A stretch of DNA of 64,000 nt from Motilibacter aurantiacus (GTDB taxonomy: Bacteria > Actinomycetota > Actinomycetes > Motilibacterales > Motilibacteraceae), in assembly GCF_011250645.1 (NCBI RefSeq), contig NZ_JAANNO010000004.1:97344-161343 (forward strand), written 5' to 3'. The notes under the pieces are model-generated. The model was not told where the DNA came from, ran no database searches, and worked only from the letters and a program-made list of their open reading frames with translations. Numbering within the stretch: position 1 is the first letter of the stretch; each line of letters begins with the position of its first letter. The position numbers were made by a program, and so were the translations under genes. Positions 1 to 11,900 of the stretch are shown here, piece by piece.

Positions 1-75
1 GGACCTGCTGCCGAGTGTTCAAGGACTGACGGTCCGAGCGTCTCCCGCGGAACAGTCGGATGCGGCGGAAGCTCC

Positions 76-81
76 TAGCGT
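76..81 (+). promoter_or_regulatory. possible -10 element for the first subtilase gene
   Basis: TAGCGT fits the actinobacterial TANNNT -10 pattern and lies 45 bp before the start codon at 127. No convincing -35 is visible. It sits inside CCTAGCGTCC, close to the CCTAACGTCG found before two other exported-protein genes in this window (18158 and 63002). Bases 1-75 hold nothing else recognisable. Confidence 0.3.
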
Positions 82-126
82 CCTCCTCGTCAGCAGTACC
101 CACCGGCGAATCCCGAGGAGCTCGAG

Positions 127-1698
<1,572 letters not shown>

Positions 1699-1714
1699 GC
1701 CCCGGCCCCGGTCC

Positions 1715-1756
1715 GAGCCGCACCCGGCGCCGCGCGAGCGGCACCGGGTGCGGCTC
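1715..1756 (+). terminator. hairpin terminator after the subtilase gene
   Basis: A perfect 13-bp inverted repeat (1715-1727 with 1744-1756) encloses a smaller CCGC/GCGG stem. It lies 17 bp after the subtilase stop and before the next gene. No T-run follows, as is common in high-GC actinobacteria. Confidence 0.65.
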
Positions 1757-1793
1757 GTCGCGTCGTCGCGATCTGCCCGGGCAGGATGGACCC

Positions 1794-2558
1794 ATGGACC
1801 TCGGTTTGCAGGAGCGGGCGTACGTCGTCACGGGCGGGAGCAGCGGGCTCGGCTTCGCGACCGCGCAAGCGCTGGTGGCGGACGGGGCGCGGGTCTCGCT
1901 GTGCGCCCGCGACGAGGACGCGCTGCGGGCGGCCTGCGACCAGCTCGGCGGCCCCGACCGGGCCCTTCCCATCGCCGGTGACCTCGGCGAGCCCGGCACC
2001 GGCACCCGCGTCGCGGCCGCGGCCGTCGCCCGGTACGGCCGCCTGGACGGCGCGCTCATCAGCGTCGGCGGGCCGAAGCCCGGCACGGCCCTCTCCCACC
2101 CCGACGAGGAGTGGCGCGCCGCGTTCGAGACCGTGTTCCTCGGCGCCGTCCGGACCGCGCGCGCCGTCGTCAACGCCATGTCGCCCGAGGGCGGGTCGAT
2201 CGTCTTCGTGCTGTCGTCGTCGGTGCGCTCCCCGATCGAGGGCCTGGCGCTGAGCAACGGGCTCCGCCCCGGCCTGGCGATGGTCGCCAAGAGCCTCGCC
2301 GACGAGCTCGCGGGGCGGCACATCCGCGTGAACGGGCTGCTGCCCGGGCGCATCGACACCCCCCGGATCCAGCAGACCGACGCCGCCAGCGGCCGGCCCG
2401 TCACCTCCCGGCGGGAGTGGGAGCGGCAGATCCCGCTCGGCCGGTACGGCGAGCCGGAGGAGTTCGGCCGGGTCGCGGCCTTCCTGCTCTCGCCCGCGGC
2501 GTCCTACGTCACCGGCACGATGCTCGCCGTGGACGGCGGCCTGCTCAGGTCGTACTGA
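1794..2558 (+). CDS. SDR family protein lacking the canonical Tyr-xxx-Lys
   Basis: 254 residues with a Rossmann fold typical of short-chain dehydrogenases: TGGSSGLG at residues 11-18 for NAD(P), a [13 protein letters not shown] loop and the C-terminal [11 protein letters not shown]. The active-site segment reads [13 protein letters not shown], so Ser154 and Arg158 sit where the catalytic Tyr and Lys normally are. It is therefore a non-canonical SDR and its reaction cannot be assumed. The start chosen is ATG 1794; there is no clear Shine-Dalgarno, and an NANNNT hexamer (CAGGAT) six bases upstream would allow leaderless expression. Its last 14 bases overlap the end of the convergent GGDEF/EAL gene. 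Confidence 0.85.
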   Translation: MDLGLQERAYVVTGGSSGLGFATAQALVADGARVSLCARDEDALRAACDQLGGPDRALPIAGDLGEPGTGTRVAAAAVARYGRLDGALISVGGPKPGTALSHPDEEWRAAFETVFLGAVRTARAVVNAMSPEGGSIVFVLSSSVRSPIEGLALSNGLRPGLAMVAKSLADELAGRHIRVNGLLPGRIDTPRIQQTDAASGRPVTSRREWERQIPLGRYGEPEEFGRVAAFLLSPAASYVTGTMLAVDGGLLRSY

Positions 2559-5500
2559 GCACCGCCGACGCCGGCCCTGCCGCGCGCAGCTCGGTGATGC
2601 GCTCGGCCGGGAGCGGCCTGCCGAAGTGGTAGCCCTGGGCCTTCTCGCAGCCGAGGGCCTTCAGCTCGAGCGCCTGGTCCCGCGTCTCGACCCCCTCGGC
2701 CACCGCGACGAGGCCGAGGCTGTGCGCCAGGCTCACCACCGCGCCGACGATCTGGCCGTCGCGCCCGGCCGTGCCCATGCGGGCCACGAAGGACCGGTCC
2801 ACCTTCAGCTCGTCCACCGGCAGGCGGTGCAGGTAGCTCAGCGACGAGTACCCGGTGCCGAAGTCGTCCACGTAGAGCCGCACGCCCAGGCCCTTGAGGC
2901 TGTGCAGCATCGCCTCACTGGCCGCGACGTCCTCCATGACGGAGGTCTCGGTCAGCTCGAGCGCGATCGCCGACGGGCGAACGCCACTTCCGGAGATCGC
3001 GGTACGCACGATGTCGGGCAGGAGCGGGTCGTCGAGCTGGCGGGGCGAGAGGTTGACGCTCACCGTCAGCCCCGGCCCGTCGCCGCTCGACCACGCGCGT
3101 GCCTGCCGGCAGGCGTCCTGCAGGACCTGCGCGCCGATCGGCACGATGAGCCCGGTCTCCTCGGCCAGCGGGATGAAGCGGTCGGGCGCGAGCAGCCCCT
3201 CCTCCGGGTGCTGCCAGCGGACCAGCGCCTCGACGCCCACGAGCCGGCCGGTGGGCAGCGACACGATGGGCTGGTAGAAGAGCCGGAACTCGCGGCGCTC
3301 GACCGCCCGGTGCAGCGCGCTGCGCGTCGCGAGCCGTCGGCTCGCCCGCTCCCGCATGGCCTGGTCGAACACCTCGAAGGACATGTCCCCGCGCTGCTTG
3401 GCGCGGTACATCGCGGCGTCAGCGTTCTCGATCAGGGCCTCGGGGCTGTCCAGCGGGCTGCGGCCCAGCGCCATCCCGATGCTGGCCGTCACGAAGAGCT
3501 CGGTGCCCCCGAGGACGAACGGGCGCGCGAGCACCTCCTTGACCCGCTCCGCGATCTCGACCGCGTGCGGCTCGTTGCGCACCCCCTCGCACAGGATGAT
3601 GAACTCGTCACCGCCGAAGCGCGCAACGGTGTCGTGCGGGCGTACCGCCGAGCAGAGCCGGCCCGCGACAGCCCGGATGAGCTCGTCCCCCACGCGGTGC
3701 CCGAGGCTGTCGTTGACGTCCTTGAACCGGTTGAGGTCCAGGAAGAGCACGAGCGTCCCGGTCCCGTCGCGTCGCGACCGCTCCAGCGCAAGGGTGAGCC
3801 GGTCGAGGAAGACGGTGCGGTTCGGCAGGTCGGTCAGCGGGTCGTGCGCGGCCTGGTGCGCGAGCCGGGCCTGTGCCCGCGAGTGCTCGACCGCGAGGTG
3901 GGCGAGGCGGGCTCCCGTCGCCGCGGCGCGCAGCGCCTCGCGGGACGGGGCTCCGGGGGTCGAGCGCACCAGCGCGAGCGCGACGTGCGTGCCCCCCTCG
4001 GCCACCGGCGCGGAGACGAGCGTCAGCCCCCGCACTCCGGCCGCGCGCGCCGCGGCGCCCGTGGACGGGCAGCGCCGGTCGGTCCCGACGTCGGTGATGA
4101 CGGCCAGCCGGTCCGCCCCGCCGCCGGCCCCACCCTGCAGGAGCAGCTCCGCGGCGACTTCGCGCACGCACCGCTGGTGGTCCGCGGGAAGGGTCGGCGC
4201 CACGACGGCCGACACGTCGGACAGCGTCCCGAGCAGGACCGCGCACCCCACACCCTCGAGCTGCTCCTCCAGGGCGGTGGCCAGCTCGCCGAGGACCGAG
4301 TCCACCGGCTCACCGCGGGCCAGCAGCTCCAGCACGCGGGCCTGATGCGTCTGGAAGGCGTCGGAGCGGCGGCGCTCGGTGATGTCGCGCAGGCTGAGCA
4401 CGATGCCGTCGACCGCGGCGTCCCCCCGCAGGTCGGTCACGCCGGCCTCGGTGTGCTTCCACGCACCCGGCCGGCCGAGCCGGAGCTCGATCCGCTCCGC
4501 CGGTGACCCGTCGCGCGGCAGCCGCGTCAGCCGGTCCCGCGCCTCCTCGGCGTCGTCCGGGTGGACGAAGGCGAGCAGCGGCTCCCCCTCCAGCGCGCCG
4601 GCGGGAACCCCGAGCAGCGGCCGTGCCGCCGGGCTGGCGTAGCGCACCCGCAGCTCCTCGTCGAGGACCACGACGAGGTCGGACACGTCCTGCACGAGAG
4701 CCCGCCACCGCGCCTCGGACCGGCCGAGCGCGTCCATCACCTCGGCGCGGGCGAGGACCTCGCCGAGCACCCCGGCGGCCGCGTCGAGCACGGCGAGCTC
4801 ACCGCGCTCGAAGCCCTCGGCCCCCTGCCGGTCGAAGGTGCACAGCACGCCCACCTGCCGGCCTCGCACCCGGACCGGAGCGGCCAGGCAGTCCTGCCAG
4901 CCGGCGGCCTGCAGCAGGGCCGGGATCGGGGGCTGGATCGGGGGCTGGATCGGGGGCTGGGGGGCGGTGCGCCCGGCCCGACCGGGCAGCCGGCCCACCA
5001 GCAGGGCGGCGAGGGAGCCGGCCCGGGGCCGGACCACCCGCACCGGCTCCCGCTGGCGCAGCAGGGCAGCGGCGAGCGGTGGGGCCGCGGCGGCGTCGCA
5101 GCTCCAGCGGCTCGGGCCGCCCGGCCCGGCGGCGTACGTCGTCACCACGCGGTCAGCGACGACGTGCAGCCGGGCGGCGGAGCACTCGAAGGCCGGCAGC
5201 AGCTCGTGCAGGAAGCCGGTGAGGGCCTCGTGCGGGTCGCTCGCCCCGGCGAGCATCCCGTGGGCCTTCGTCAGCCCCAGCAGCCGGACGGAGCCCACGT
5301 GCTGGGCAGCGACGGCGCGGCTGCCCAGGTGCAGGACCGCGAGCGCCACGATGCAGCCCGGGGCCACGAACGGCGACCAGAGCCACGCGCCGAGGAAGAG
5401 CACGCCGAAGGCGATCGTCATCGCCGCGTTCAGCAGGGAGCGGCCGAGGCCGGCCCGCGTCGCCCCCTCGGCGGGCGCGCCTCCGGTCAGCCGGATCGCC

Positions 5501-6021
5501 ACGCCCACGCTCGCGGAGTTGACGACCAGCATCAACCCGACGGCCAGCAGCAGGGGCGGGAGGTCGTCCGGCGTGAGCGGGCCGGCGCCGCGCATGGCGC
5601 TGAAGACCCAACTGGCCAGCCCCACCGCGGCGCCCCACTGGGCTGCGTTGAACGCGGCCTTGCCGGCCGGGACGCGCAGCGCGGCCTGCGACACGACCTT
5701 CGCGACTCCCACGAGAACGACGAGCAGCTCTCCCGGCAGCAGGGCGAGCGCCGGAAGGACGGCCGCTTCGAACAGGTCGAGCCGGTCGGCCTGGCGCCCG
5801 GTCGTGATCTTCAGGCAGAGCGCCCCCGCGACGGCGAGGCACGCTGTCAGGGCCACCACGGCGAGCGGGGCGGGAACGTCCGGTGCGTGCGCGGTCCGGC
5901 CCGCCGCGACCCCGGCGCCGGCCGCCACCACGGCGAGCACGATGCCGAGCGCGGCGACCTCCAGCCGCGGATGTCGCGGGCGTCCGGCGCGCTCGACCTG
6001 CTGGTGCAGGGCCTGGGCCAC
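2545..6021 (-). CDS. membrane GAF/PAS/GAF/GGDEF/EAL protein, c-di-GMP turnover
   Basis: 1158 residues, predicted to make and/or degrade cyclic di-GMP at the membrane. The N-terminal ~290 residues contain several hydrophobic helices. They are followed by a GAF-like region, a PAS domain (around 430-540), a second GAF-like region, a GGDEF domain with an intact GGDEF motif at about 802 and an EAL domain with EALVRW at about 931, [14 protein letters not shown] and AEGVET. Both catalytic domains look intact. The chosen start is GTG 6021: GGGAG lies five bases upstream, and the stop codon of the WSG-repeat subtilase falls between them. This suggests translational coupling. Three 12-bp repeats encode a QPPI stretch in the first GAF-like region. 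Which activity dominates cannot be read from sequence. Confidence 0.9.
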   Translation of the reverse strand: MAQALHQQVERAGRPRHPRLEVAALGIVLAVVAAGAGVAAGRTAHAPDVPAPLAVVALTACLAVAGALCLKITTGRQADRLDLFEAAVLPALALLPGELLVVLVGVAKVVSQAALRVPAGKAAFNAAQWGAAVGLASWVFSAMRGAGPLTPDDLPPLLLAVGLMLVVNSASVGVAIRLTGGAPAEGATRAGLGRSLLNAAMTIAFGVLFLGAWLWSPFVAPGCIVALAVLHLGSRAVAAQHVGSVRLLGLTKAHGMLAGASDPHEALTGFLHELLPAFECSAARLHVVADRVVTTYAAGPGGPSRWSCDAAAAPPLAAALLRQREPVRVVRPRAGSLAALLVGRLPGRAGRTAPQPPIQPPIQPPIPALLQAAGWQDCLAAPVRVRGRQVGVLCTFDRQGAEGFERGELAVLDAAAGVLGEVLARAEVMDALGRSEARWRALVQDVSDLVVVLDEELRVRYASPAARPLLGVPAGALEGEPLLAFVHPDDAEEARDRLTRLPRDGSPAERIELRLGRPGAWKHTEAGVTDLRGDAAVDGIVLSLRDITERRRSDAFQTHQARVLELLARGEPVDSVLGELATALEEQLEGVGCAVLLGTLSDVSAVVAPTLPADHQRCVREVAAELLLQGGAGGGADRLAVITDVGTDRRCPSTGAAARAAGVRGLTLVSAPVAEGGTHVALALVRSTPGAPSREALRAAATGARLAHLAVEHSRAQARLAHQAAHDPLTDLPNRTVFLDRLTLALERSRRDGTGTLVLFLDLNRFKDVNDSLGHRVGDELIRAVAGRLCSAVRPHDTVARFGGDEFIILCEGVRNEPHAVEIAERVKEVLARPFVLGGTELFVTASIGMALGRSPLDSPEALIENADAAMYRAKQRGDMSFEVFDQAMRERASRRLATRSALHRAVERREFRLFYQPIVSLPTGRLVGVEALVRWQHPEEGLLAPDRFIPLAEETGLIVPIGAQVLQDACRQARAWSSGDGPGLTVSVNLSPRQLDDPLLPDIVRTAISGSGVRPSAIALELTETSVMEDVAASEAMLHSLKGLGVRLYVDDFGTGYSSLSYLHRLPVDELKVDRSFVARMGTAGRDGQIVGAVVSLAHSLGLVAVAEGVETRDQALELKALGCEKAQGYHFGRPLPAERITELRAAGPASAVLSTT
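4925..4960 (-). repeat. three perfect 12-bp tandem repeats encoding QPPI
   Basis: ATCGGGGGCTGG occurs three times head to tail on the + strand (4925, 4937, 4949). In the minus-strand gene it encodes repeated Gln-Pro-Pro-Ile in a loop of the first GAF-like region. The unit is in frame, so copy-number change would alter loop length without frameshift. Confidence 0.9.
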
Positions 6022-6023
6022 GC

Positions 6024-7799
6024 CTACTCCCAGGCTCCGTACCACGCCGAGCCGGGGCCGGTGGCGCCGTACGGCCGGTCGTCCGCGCGCCGCTCGGAGA
6101 AGGACGCGCCGCTCCAGTTGCGACCGCTCCAGTTGTGGCCGCTCCAGTTGTGGCCGCTCCAGTTGTGGCCGTTGGGCCAGGTGACGTCGGTGAACGCCAC
6201 CCGCCCGAGCGGGGAGGCGAGCCAGGTCGGGGCCGCCCAGACGCCGGTGGTGTAGCCGACGGGGTCCCACGTGGCCAACTGGGCGGTGATCAGGCCGTCG
6301 AGCAGCAGGCCGTGCAGCAGCCCGCCGACGCCCACCGTGCGCATCTGCAGGCTCCCGCGGCTCAGCACCAGGGACCCGAGGCCGCTGGACCGCTCCAGGC
6401 CGACGTTGGCCTTGCCCGCCGGCGCCTCGCGCGCGGCCGCGTACGCGTCGACGATGCCGGCCCCGGCCCCGGCCTCGACACTCGCCGCCGCCTCGTCGTC
6501 CGGCGCCGTCGCGTCGCCGGGGGCCGGCGGCCGGGCCGTGGCGACGAGCGCGTGCTTCACCTCGTCCGGGCCCCAGCCCGGGCGGGCCTGCACGACCAGC
6601 GCGGCAATGCCCGACACGACGGCGGCGGACATGGAGGTGCCGCTGCCCGAGCGGTACGCCCCCTGCTCCGCAGGCGGGTACCTGGCGTCCAGCGTGCTCC
6701 CGGGCGCGCGCAGCGACCGGAGCCGCGCCCCCGGGGCGACGATGTCCGGCTTGGCGAAGCCGTCGCGCGTGGGGCCGCGGGAGGAGAAGGCGGGCAGCAC
6801 GTCGTCATCGATGGGCGCGGTGCCGCGGTCGTCGACGGCGCCGACGGAGAGCACGAACGGGTCGTCGGCCGGCTTCGTGACCGAGCCTGCCGCCGGCCCG
6901 ACGTTGCCGGCGGCGACCACCACGACCACGCCGGCCTCCCAGGCCCGCTCGACCGCGTAGTTCAACGGGTCCGTGCGGTAGGACTGCTGGGAGTCGGTGC
7001 CGAGGGAGAGGTTCAGCACGTCGATGCCGTAGACGTCGCGGAAGGACACGACCCACTGGATCGCGGCGAGCACGGTGCTCACGTCGGTGGCACCGTCGCG
7101 GCCGGCCACCTTCACCGACAGCACGCGGGCGCCCGGGGCGACCCCCGGCTCGCTGCCGGTGCCCGCGATCAGGCCCGCGAGGAACGTCCCGTGGCCGTAG
7201 CCGTCGGCGCAGCTGCGCTCGCCGGACAGGTCGTAGCAGGAGTCCACCCGGCCGGTGCGCTCGTCGCGGACCTGGACGAGCCGCCCGGCCAGCTCGGGAA
7301 CGTCGGACACGCCGGTGTCGACGACGGCGACCGTGCTGCCCGTCCCGTCCTTCCCCTCGGCGGCGAGCTCGGCCACCCGGGTCGCGGCCTGGTACGCCGC
7401 GACCCCCGGAGCCGCCGGTCCCGCCCCTGCCGCCCCACCCAGCACTCGCATCGGGCGGTCGGGCGAGACGTCGACCACGCCGGGGGCGCTCGCGACAGCG
7501 CGTGCCGCGTCCGGCGGGACGGTGGCGACGACCCCCGAGACGATCGGCAGCCGGTCGCGCACCGTGCCGCCGACGGCTCGCACGGCGTCGGCGGCGGCTC
7601 GCACCGAGCGCGCGCGCACCACGACGTCCAGATCGCGCGCGACCTGGCCCTGCTGTGTGCTCGGTGGCTGCGCGGCGGCGGAAGGGCCGCCCGCACGCTG
7701 TGCCGCCGCCGTCTGCTGTGCCCCTGCCTGCACCCCTGCCATGGCGAGGCACCCGGCCGCCAGGGCCAGGCCGGTACCCCGCACCGCTCGAGCGACCAT
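6024..7799 (-). CDS. secreted S8 serine peptidase with C-terminal WSG-N repeats
   Basis: 591 residues. A signal peptide covers about residues 1-28 ([10 protein letters not shown]... GVQAGAQ). A propeptide-like segment (about 45-115) precedes a subtilase domain with Asp161 (VVDTGVS), His203 (GHGTFLAG) and Ser389 (GTSMSAAV). The C-terminus carries four copies of a WSG[HR]N pentapeptide followed by a short tail ending WYGAWE. The start is fixed by GGAGGG upstream of ATG 7799; longer starts would spoil the signal peptide. The stop lies 2 bp before the GTG of the GGDEF/EAL gene. WSG-type repeats occur in other actinobacterial subtilases (recalled, not searched); their role is unknown to me and may be surface retention or assembly. 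Confidence 0.93.
   Translation of the reverse strand: MVARAVRGTGLALAAGCLAMAGVQAGAQQTAAAQRAGGPSAAAQPPSTQQGQVARDLDVVVRARSVRAAADAVRAVGGTVRDRLPIVSGVVATVPPDAARAVASAPGVVDVSPDRPMRVLGGAAGAGPAAPGVAAYQAATRVAELAAEGKDGTGSTVAVVDTGVSDVPELAGRLVQVRDERTGRVDSCYDLSGERSCADGYGHGTFLAGLIAGTGSEPGVAPGARVLSVKVAGRDGATDVSTVLAAIQWVVSFRDVYGIDVLNLSLGTDSQQSYRTDPLNYAVERAWEAGVVVVVAAGNVGPAAGSVTKPADDPFVLSVGAVDDRGTAPIDDDVLPAFSSRGPTRDGFAKPDIVAPGARLRSLRAPGSTLDARYPPAEQGAYRSGSGTSMSAAVVSGIAALVVQARPGWGPDEVKHALVATARPPAPGDATAPDDEAAASVEAGAGAGIVDAYAAAREAPAGKANVGLERSSGLGSLVLSRGSLQMRTVGVGGLLHGLLLDGLITAQLATWDPVGYTTGVWAAPTWLASPLGRVAFTDVTWPNGHNWSGHNWSGHNWSGRNWSGASFSERRADDRPYGATGPGSAWYGAWE
6112..6171 (-). repeat. 15-bp tandem repeats encoding WSG(H/R)N
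   Basis: Four 15-bp units at 6112, 6127, 6142 and 6157. The last three are identical (CTCCAGTTGTGGCCG on the + strand) and the first has two changes. Identity at the DNA level, not only the protein level, suggests recent slippage or conversion. Confidence 0.92.
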
Positions 7800-7893
7800 G
7801 AACCGCCCTCCCTCGTCGGAGGTGCCGTACCCCGCGACGTCGCATCGCCTAACATTGCGCACTCAGTGGACCACGCAACGTCACTCGCGCGGC

Positions 7894-8742
7894 TCAGGCG
7901 TCGAGGCCGCCGACCCTCAGCGTCTCCCCCTCGCACGCGATGCGCACCTGCAGAGAGGGCCGGGCGGACGTGGCCGCGAGCCGGCGCGCCCCGTGCAGCA
8001 GCGCGTCGAGGTCGTCGTCCACCCGCGCGGGAGCGTGATGGGTCAGCACGAGCGTCCGAGCCCGGGCCTGCACGGCGAGCGCCACCGCGTCGGCGACGGT
8101 GGCGTGGCCGTACGCGTCGGCCAGCGCGCGCTCGGAGGCGAGGAACTGCGCGTCGTGCAGCAGGACGTCGACGTCGCGCACCAGGTCCCCGACCTCCGGC
8201 GGGCAGCCGAGCGCGGGGGCGTGGTCGGGCACGTAGGCGCAGGACGAGACGCCGTCGGACACCCGGTAGCCGTACGTGCGCCCGCCCTTGTGCGTGACCT
8301 CGGCCGCATGCACCAGGAAGCCCGCGATCACGTGGCGGCCCGGCTCGAGGCCGCGGAAGCGCCAGCTGCCCCGGAGCCCCTCGGGCGTGATGGGGAAGGC
8401 GGGCGGCGACATCGACTGGCTTAGCAGGTCCCTGGCGCTGCGGCCGTCCTGCGCCGGCAGGTAGACGTCGACCTGCGACCCGCTGCGGTCCCCCGCCGCG
8501 AAGAACGGGATCCCCTGCACGTGGTCCCAGTGCAGATGGGTGAGCAGGATCGCCCCGGAGTACGCACGGCCGCCCAACAGCCCCGACAGCCGGCGCAGGC
8601 CGGTCCCCGCGTCGAGGCAGAGCGTGGGCGCGAGCTCGTCGTCCCGGCAGACGGCGACGCACGAGGTGTTGCCGCCGTAGCGGACGTGGTCCGCCCCCGG
8701 GGCCGCGAGCGACCCGCGGACGCCGAGCAGCAGCAGTCTCAC
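7894..8742 (-). CDS. MBL-fold metallo-hydrolase
   Basis: 282 residues of the metallo-beta-lactamase superfamily (Lactamase_B_2 type). The metal motif HLHWDHVQG follows LCLDAGTG, with later ligands likely in TYGYRVSDG, LLHDAQF and LTHHAP. It has no signal peptide, so it is probably cytoplasmic. The fold includes RNases, cyclic-nucleotide phosphodiesterases and lactonases, and motifs alone do not choose between them. The start is GTG 8742 with GAGG upstream. It is divergent from the sAC-like cyclase gene and 94 bp ahead of the WSG subtilase on the same strand. Hydrolysis of a cyclic nucleotide is a context-based guess only. Confidence 0.85.
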   Translation of the reverse strand: MRLLLLGVRGSLAAPGADHVRYGGNTSCVAVCRDDELAPTLCLDAGTGLRRLSGLLGGRAYSGAILLTHLHWDHVQGIPFFAAGDRSGSQVDVYLPAQDGRSARDLLSQSMSPPAFPITPEGLRGSWRFRGLEPGRHVIAGFLVHAAEVTHKGGRTYGYRVSDGVSSCAYVPDHAPALGCPPEVGDLVRDVDVLLHDAQFLASERALADAYGHATVADAVALAVQARARTLVLTHHAPARVDDDLDALLHGARRLAATSARPSLQVRIACEGETLRVGGLDA

Positions 8743-8858
8743 GGCGTACCTCGACTTCCCCCGTGACCCGCTGCTGCGGGCCTCGGCCGGCCCGGACGCC
8801 GAGCGCGTCGCCGCCGAGGCTAGCGACGCAATTCCGGCGTCCGCGACCTCTGGGCGAT

Positions 8859-8864
8859 TATGCT
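8859..8864 (+). promoter_or_regulatory. possible -10 of the sAC-like cyclase gene
   Basis: TATGCT matches TANNNT in the 224-bp gap between divergent genes and would give a leader of about 95 bases before GTG 8967. No good -35 is seen. Nothing else recognisable is in 8743-8966. Confidence 0.3.
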
Positions 8865-8966
8865 GGCGCGAGCCCGGGAGGGGCCTCGATCACCCCTGGC
8901 CCCGGGCGACGGCTGCGCCCGCCGGGCGACGGCCGTGCATCGCGCGCTCAGCTAGCTGGAGGCAGC

Positions 8967-11900
8967 GTGCCCGGCCTTGCGCTCGAGACGGGTGCGTCGG
9001 CCGCGCCCTGGGGCTACGACAACCCTGAGGCATACATCCCGGGCGACCGCCGGGCCGCGCTCTCGGCGGGGATGCCGATGCCCGAGCGGGTCGTCGGCGC
9101 GGCGCTGTTCGCCGACATCTCCGGCTTCACCCGGCTGACCGAGGCGCTGGTCGAGGACCTTGGCGCGCAGCGGGGGGCCGAGGAGCTGGCTGCCACTCTG
9201 GGGCGGGTCTTCGACCGGCTGCTCGGCGAGCTCCACCGCTTCGGCGGAAGCGTCATCTACTTCAGCGGCGACGCGGTCACCTGCTGGCTGAACGGCGACG
9301 ACGGACTGCTCGCCGCTGCCTGCGCGCTGGCGATGCAGTCCGCGCTCGACGACGTCGGCCTGGTGACGACGCCGTCCGGGATGCGGGTCCGGCTCGGCAT
9401 GAAGATCGCCATCGCCGTCGGCCCCGCGCGCCGGTTCGTCGTCGGCGACCCGGACATCCAGCTGATCGACGTGCTCGCCGGCTCGCTCATGGACCACCTG
9501 GCCGACGTCGAGAGGACGGCCGGGCGGGGGGAGGTCGTCCTCGACTCCTCCGCCCTGACCACCCTCGACGGGCGCGTCGTCGTGGCCGGGCGACGGACGC
9601 TCCCGTCCGGCCGGGAAGCGGCGGCGCTGCGAGCGGTCGTCGTCGACGTGCAGCCCCCGCCGCTGCGGGCCGAGCAGGCCGAACTGCCCGAGCAGGTGGT
9701 CCGGCAATGGCTGCTACCGGCGGTCTACGAACGGATGCGCGCCGGGCACGGGGAGTTCCTCGCGGAGATCCGGCCCGCCATCCCGCTCTTCCTGCGCTTC
9801 GGAGGCATCGACTACGACAACTCCCCCACCGCGGCCGCGGACCTCGACGAGCTCATCGTCCAGGCGCAACGGGTCATCCACCGCTTCGGCGGAAGCGCGC
9901 TTCAGCTGACGCTCGGGGACAAGGGGGCGTACCTCTATGCGGTCTTCGGCTCGCCGATAGCGCACGAGGACGACGCGGCGCGCGCCTGCGCCGCCGCGCT
10001 GGAGCTGCGCTGCCTCGAGAGCCGGACGGCGGCGACCGGGATCTCGATCGGGATCGCGCAGGGCCGGCTGCGCAGCGGCACGTACGGGCACGCGACGCGG
10101 CGCACCTTCTGCTGCCTCGGGGACGCGGTCAACCTCGCGGCCCGGCTGATGGCGGCCTGCCCGCCCGGGGAGGTGTACGTCTCCGCGGCCGTCGCGCGGT
10201 CGGCCGGCGACGGCTACACCTGGGCGGCGGTGCCCGACCTCCCGGTGAAGGGCAAGGCGGTCCCGGTCGCGGTCCGCCGGCTCGTGGGCGACTGCCGACG
10301 GGCCGTCCCCGCCGCTCGACGCCATGCCCTTCCCATCGTCGGCCGCGAGGAGGAGCTCGCGCTGCTGCGCGACCGCCTGCACCGCGCCGTCACCGGTGCC
10401 GGCCAGGTCGTGGCGGTCAGCGCCGAGGCGGGGATGGGCAAGTCCCGGTTGATCTCCGAGCTCCTGGAGCAGGCACGTGCCGAGGGCGTCCACGCCTACG
10501 TCGGCGAGGCGCAGGCCTTCGGGACGAGCACGAGCTACGCGGCCTGGCAGGACATCTGGGCCGGGCTGCTGCGCGTGGACCGGGAGGCGTCGGCGCAGGA
10601 CCAGCTGCTGGCGCTCGAGTGGCACTTCCGGCTCAGCAACGCCGAGCTGCTTCCACGTCTGCCGCTGCTCGGGCCGGTGCTCGGCACGTCGTTGCCGGAC
10701 AACGACCTCACCCGGTCCTTCGAGGGCAAGCTGCGCAAGGCCTCCCTGGAGGCCATGCTGGCCCAGTACCTCACCCGCCGCGCCGCCGACGAGCCGCTCG
10801 TGCTCGTGCTCGAGGACTGCCACCGGCTGGACCCGCTCTCCCGCGACCTGCTGGACGTGGTCGTCGCGGCGGCCGCCTCCCTGCGCGTTCTGCTGGTCCT
10901 CGCGTACCGCCCGACCGACGACACCGTGAACGCCCTGGGGCTGGGCCGGGCGGCGCACGTGAGCGAGCTGGCCCTCGGCGAGCTCGGCGAGCACGCCGCG
11001 CGTCGGCTCATCGAGGTCAAGCTCGAGCAGCTCTTCGGGGTGCGCGAGCCCTCGACGGCGCTCGTGCCGCTGGTGGCCGAGCGGTCGGAGGGCAACCCCT
11101 TCTACATCGAGGAGCTGCTCAGCTACCTGCGCAGTCAGGGGGTGGCCCCTGACGACGAGGCCGCGATCGCCGGGCTCGACCTGCCCGAGAGCCTGCAGAG
11201 CCTGGTCCTCAGCCGCATCGACACGCTGACCGAGAGCCCGCGGCGCACCCTCAAGGTGGCCAGCGTCGTGGGCCGGTCGTTCTCGACCCGGACGTTGCGC
11301 GGCGCCTATCCCGAGCTCGCCGACGAGGGGCTCGACGACAGCCTGGACGCGCTCAGCGCGAACGAGCTCGTGCTGCCCGACCCGGGCGCGGAGCTCGCGT
11401 CGTACGTCTTCAAGCACGGGGTGACGCGCGAGGTCGCCTACGAGAGCATCCCCTACGCCGTCCGCGCGGTCCTGCACGAGCAGGTCGCGCGCCACATCGA
11501 GGCGGTCGAGGGCCCTGGCGTCGAGCGCCGGCTGGACCTGCTGGCCCACCACTACTGGCACAGCGGCAACGACGGCAAGAAGCGCGAGTACCTCGCCCGC
11601 GCCGCCGAGGCGGCCCGGACGGCATACGCGAACGCCGCCGCCATCGACTACTACGGCCGCCTGACGCCGCTGCTCGACGAGGCCCACCGGGCCGAGACGC
11701 TGCTCAAGCTGGGCAAGGTGCTCGAGCTCACCGGGGCGTGGACGGAGGCGGAGGCGGTCTACCGCGAGGCCCTCGACCTCGGCGAGCGGCACGAGGACCG
11801 GCTGACCGTGGCGTGGGCCCTCACCGCCCTGGCCGAGGTCGCGCGCAAGCAGGGCCGCTACGACGAGGCCGCCGACGGGCTGGAGCTCGCCGGGCTGGCC

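Noticed and set aside
5883..8297. Open frame of 804 codons on the + strand
   Set aside because: Shadow of the subtilase and neighbours; composition typical of a complementary frame.
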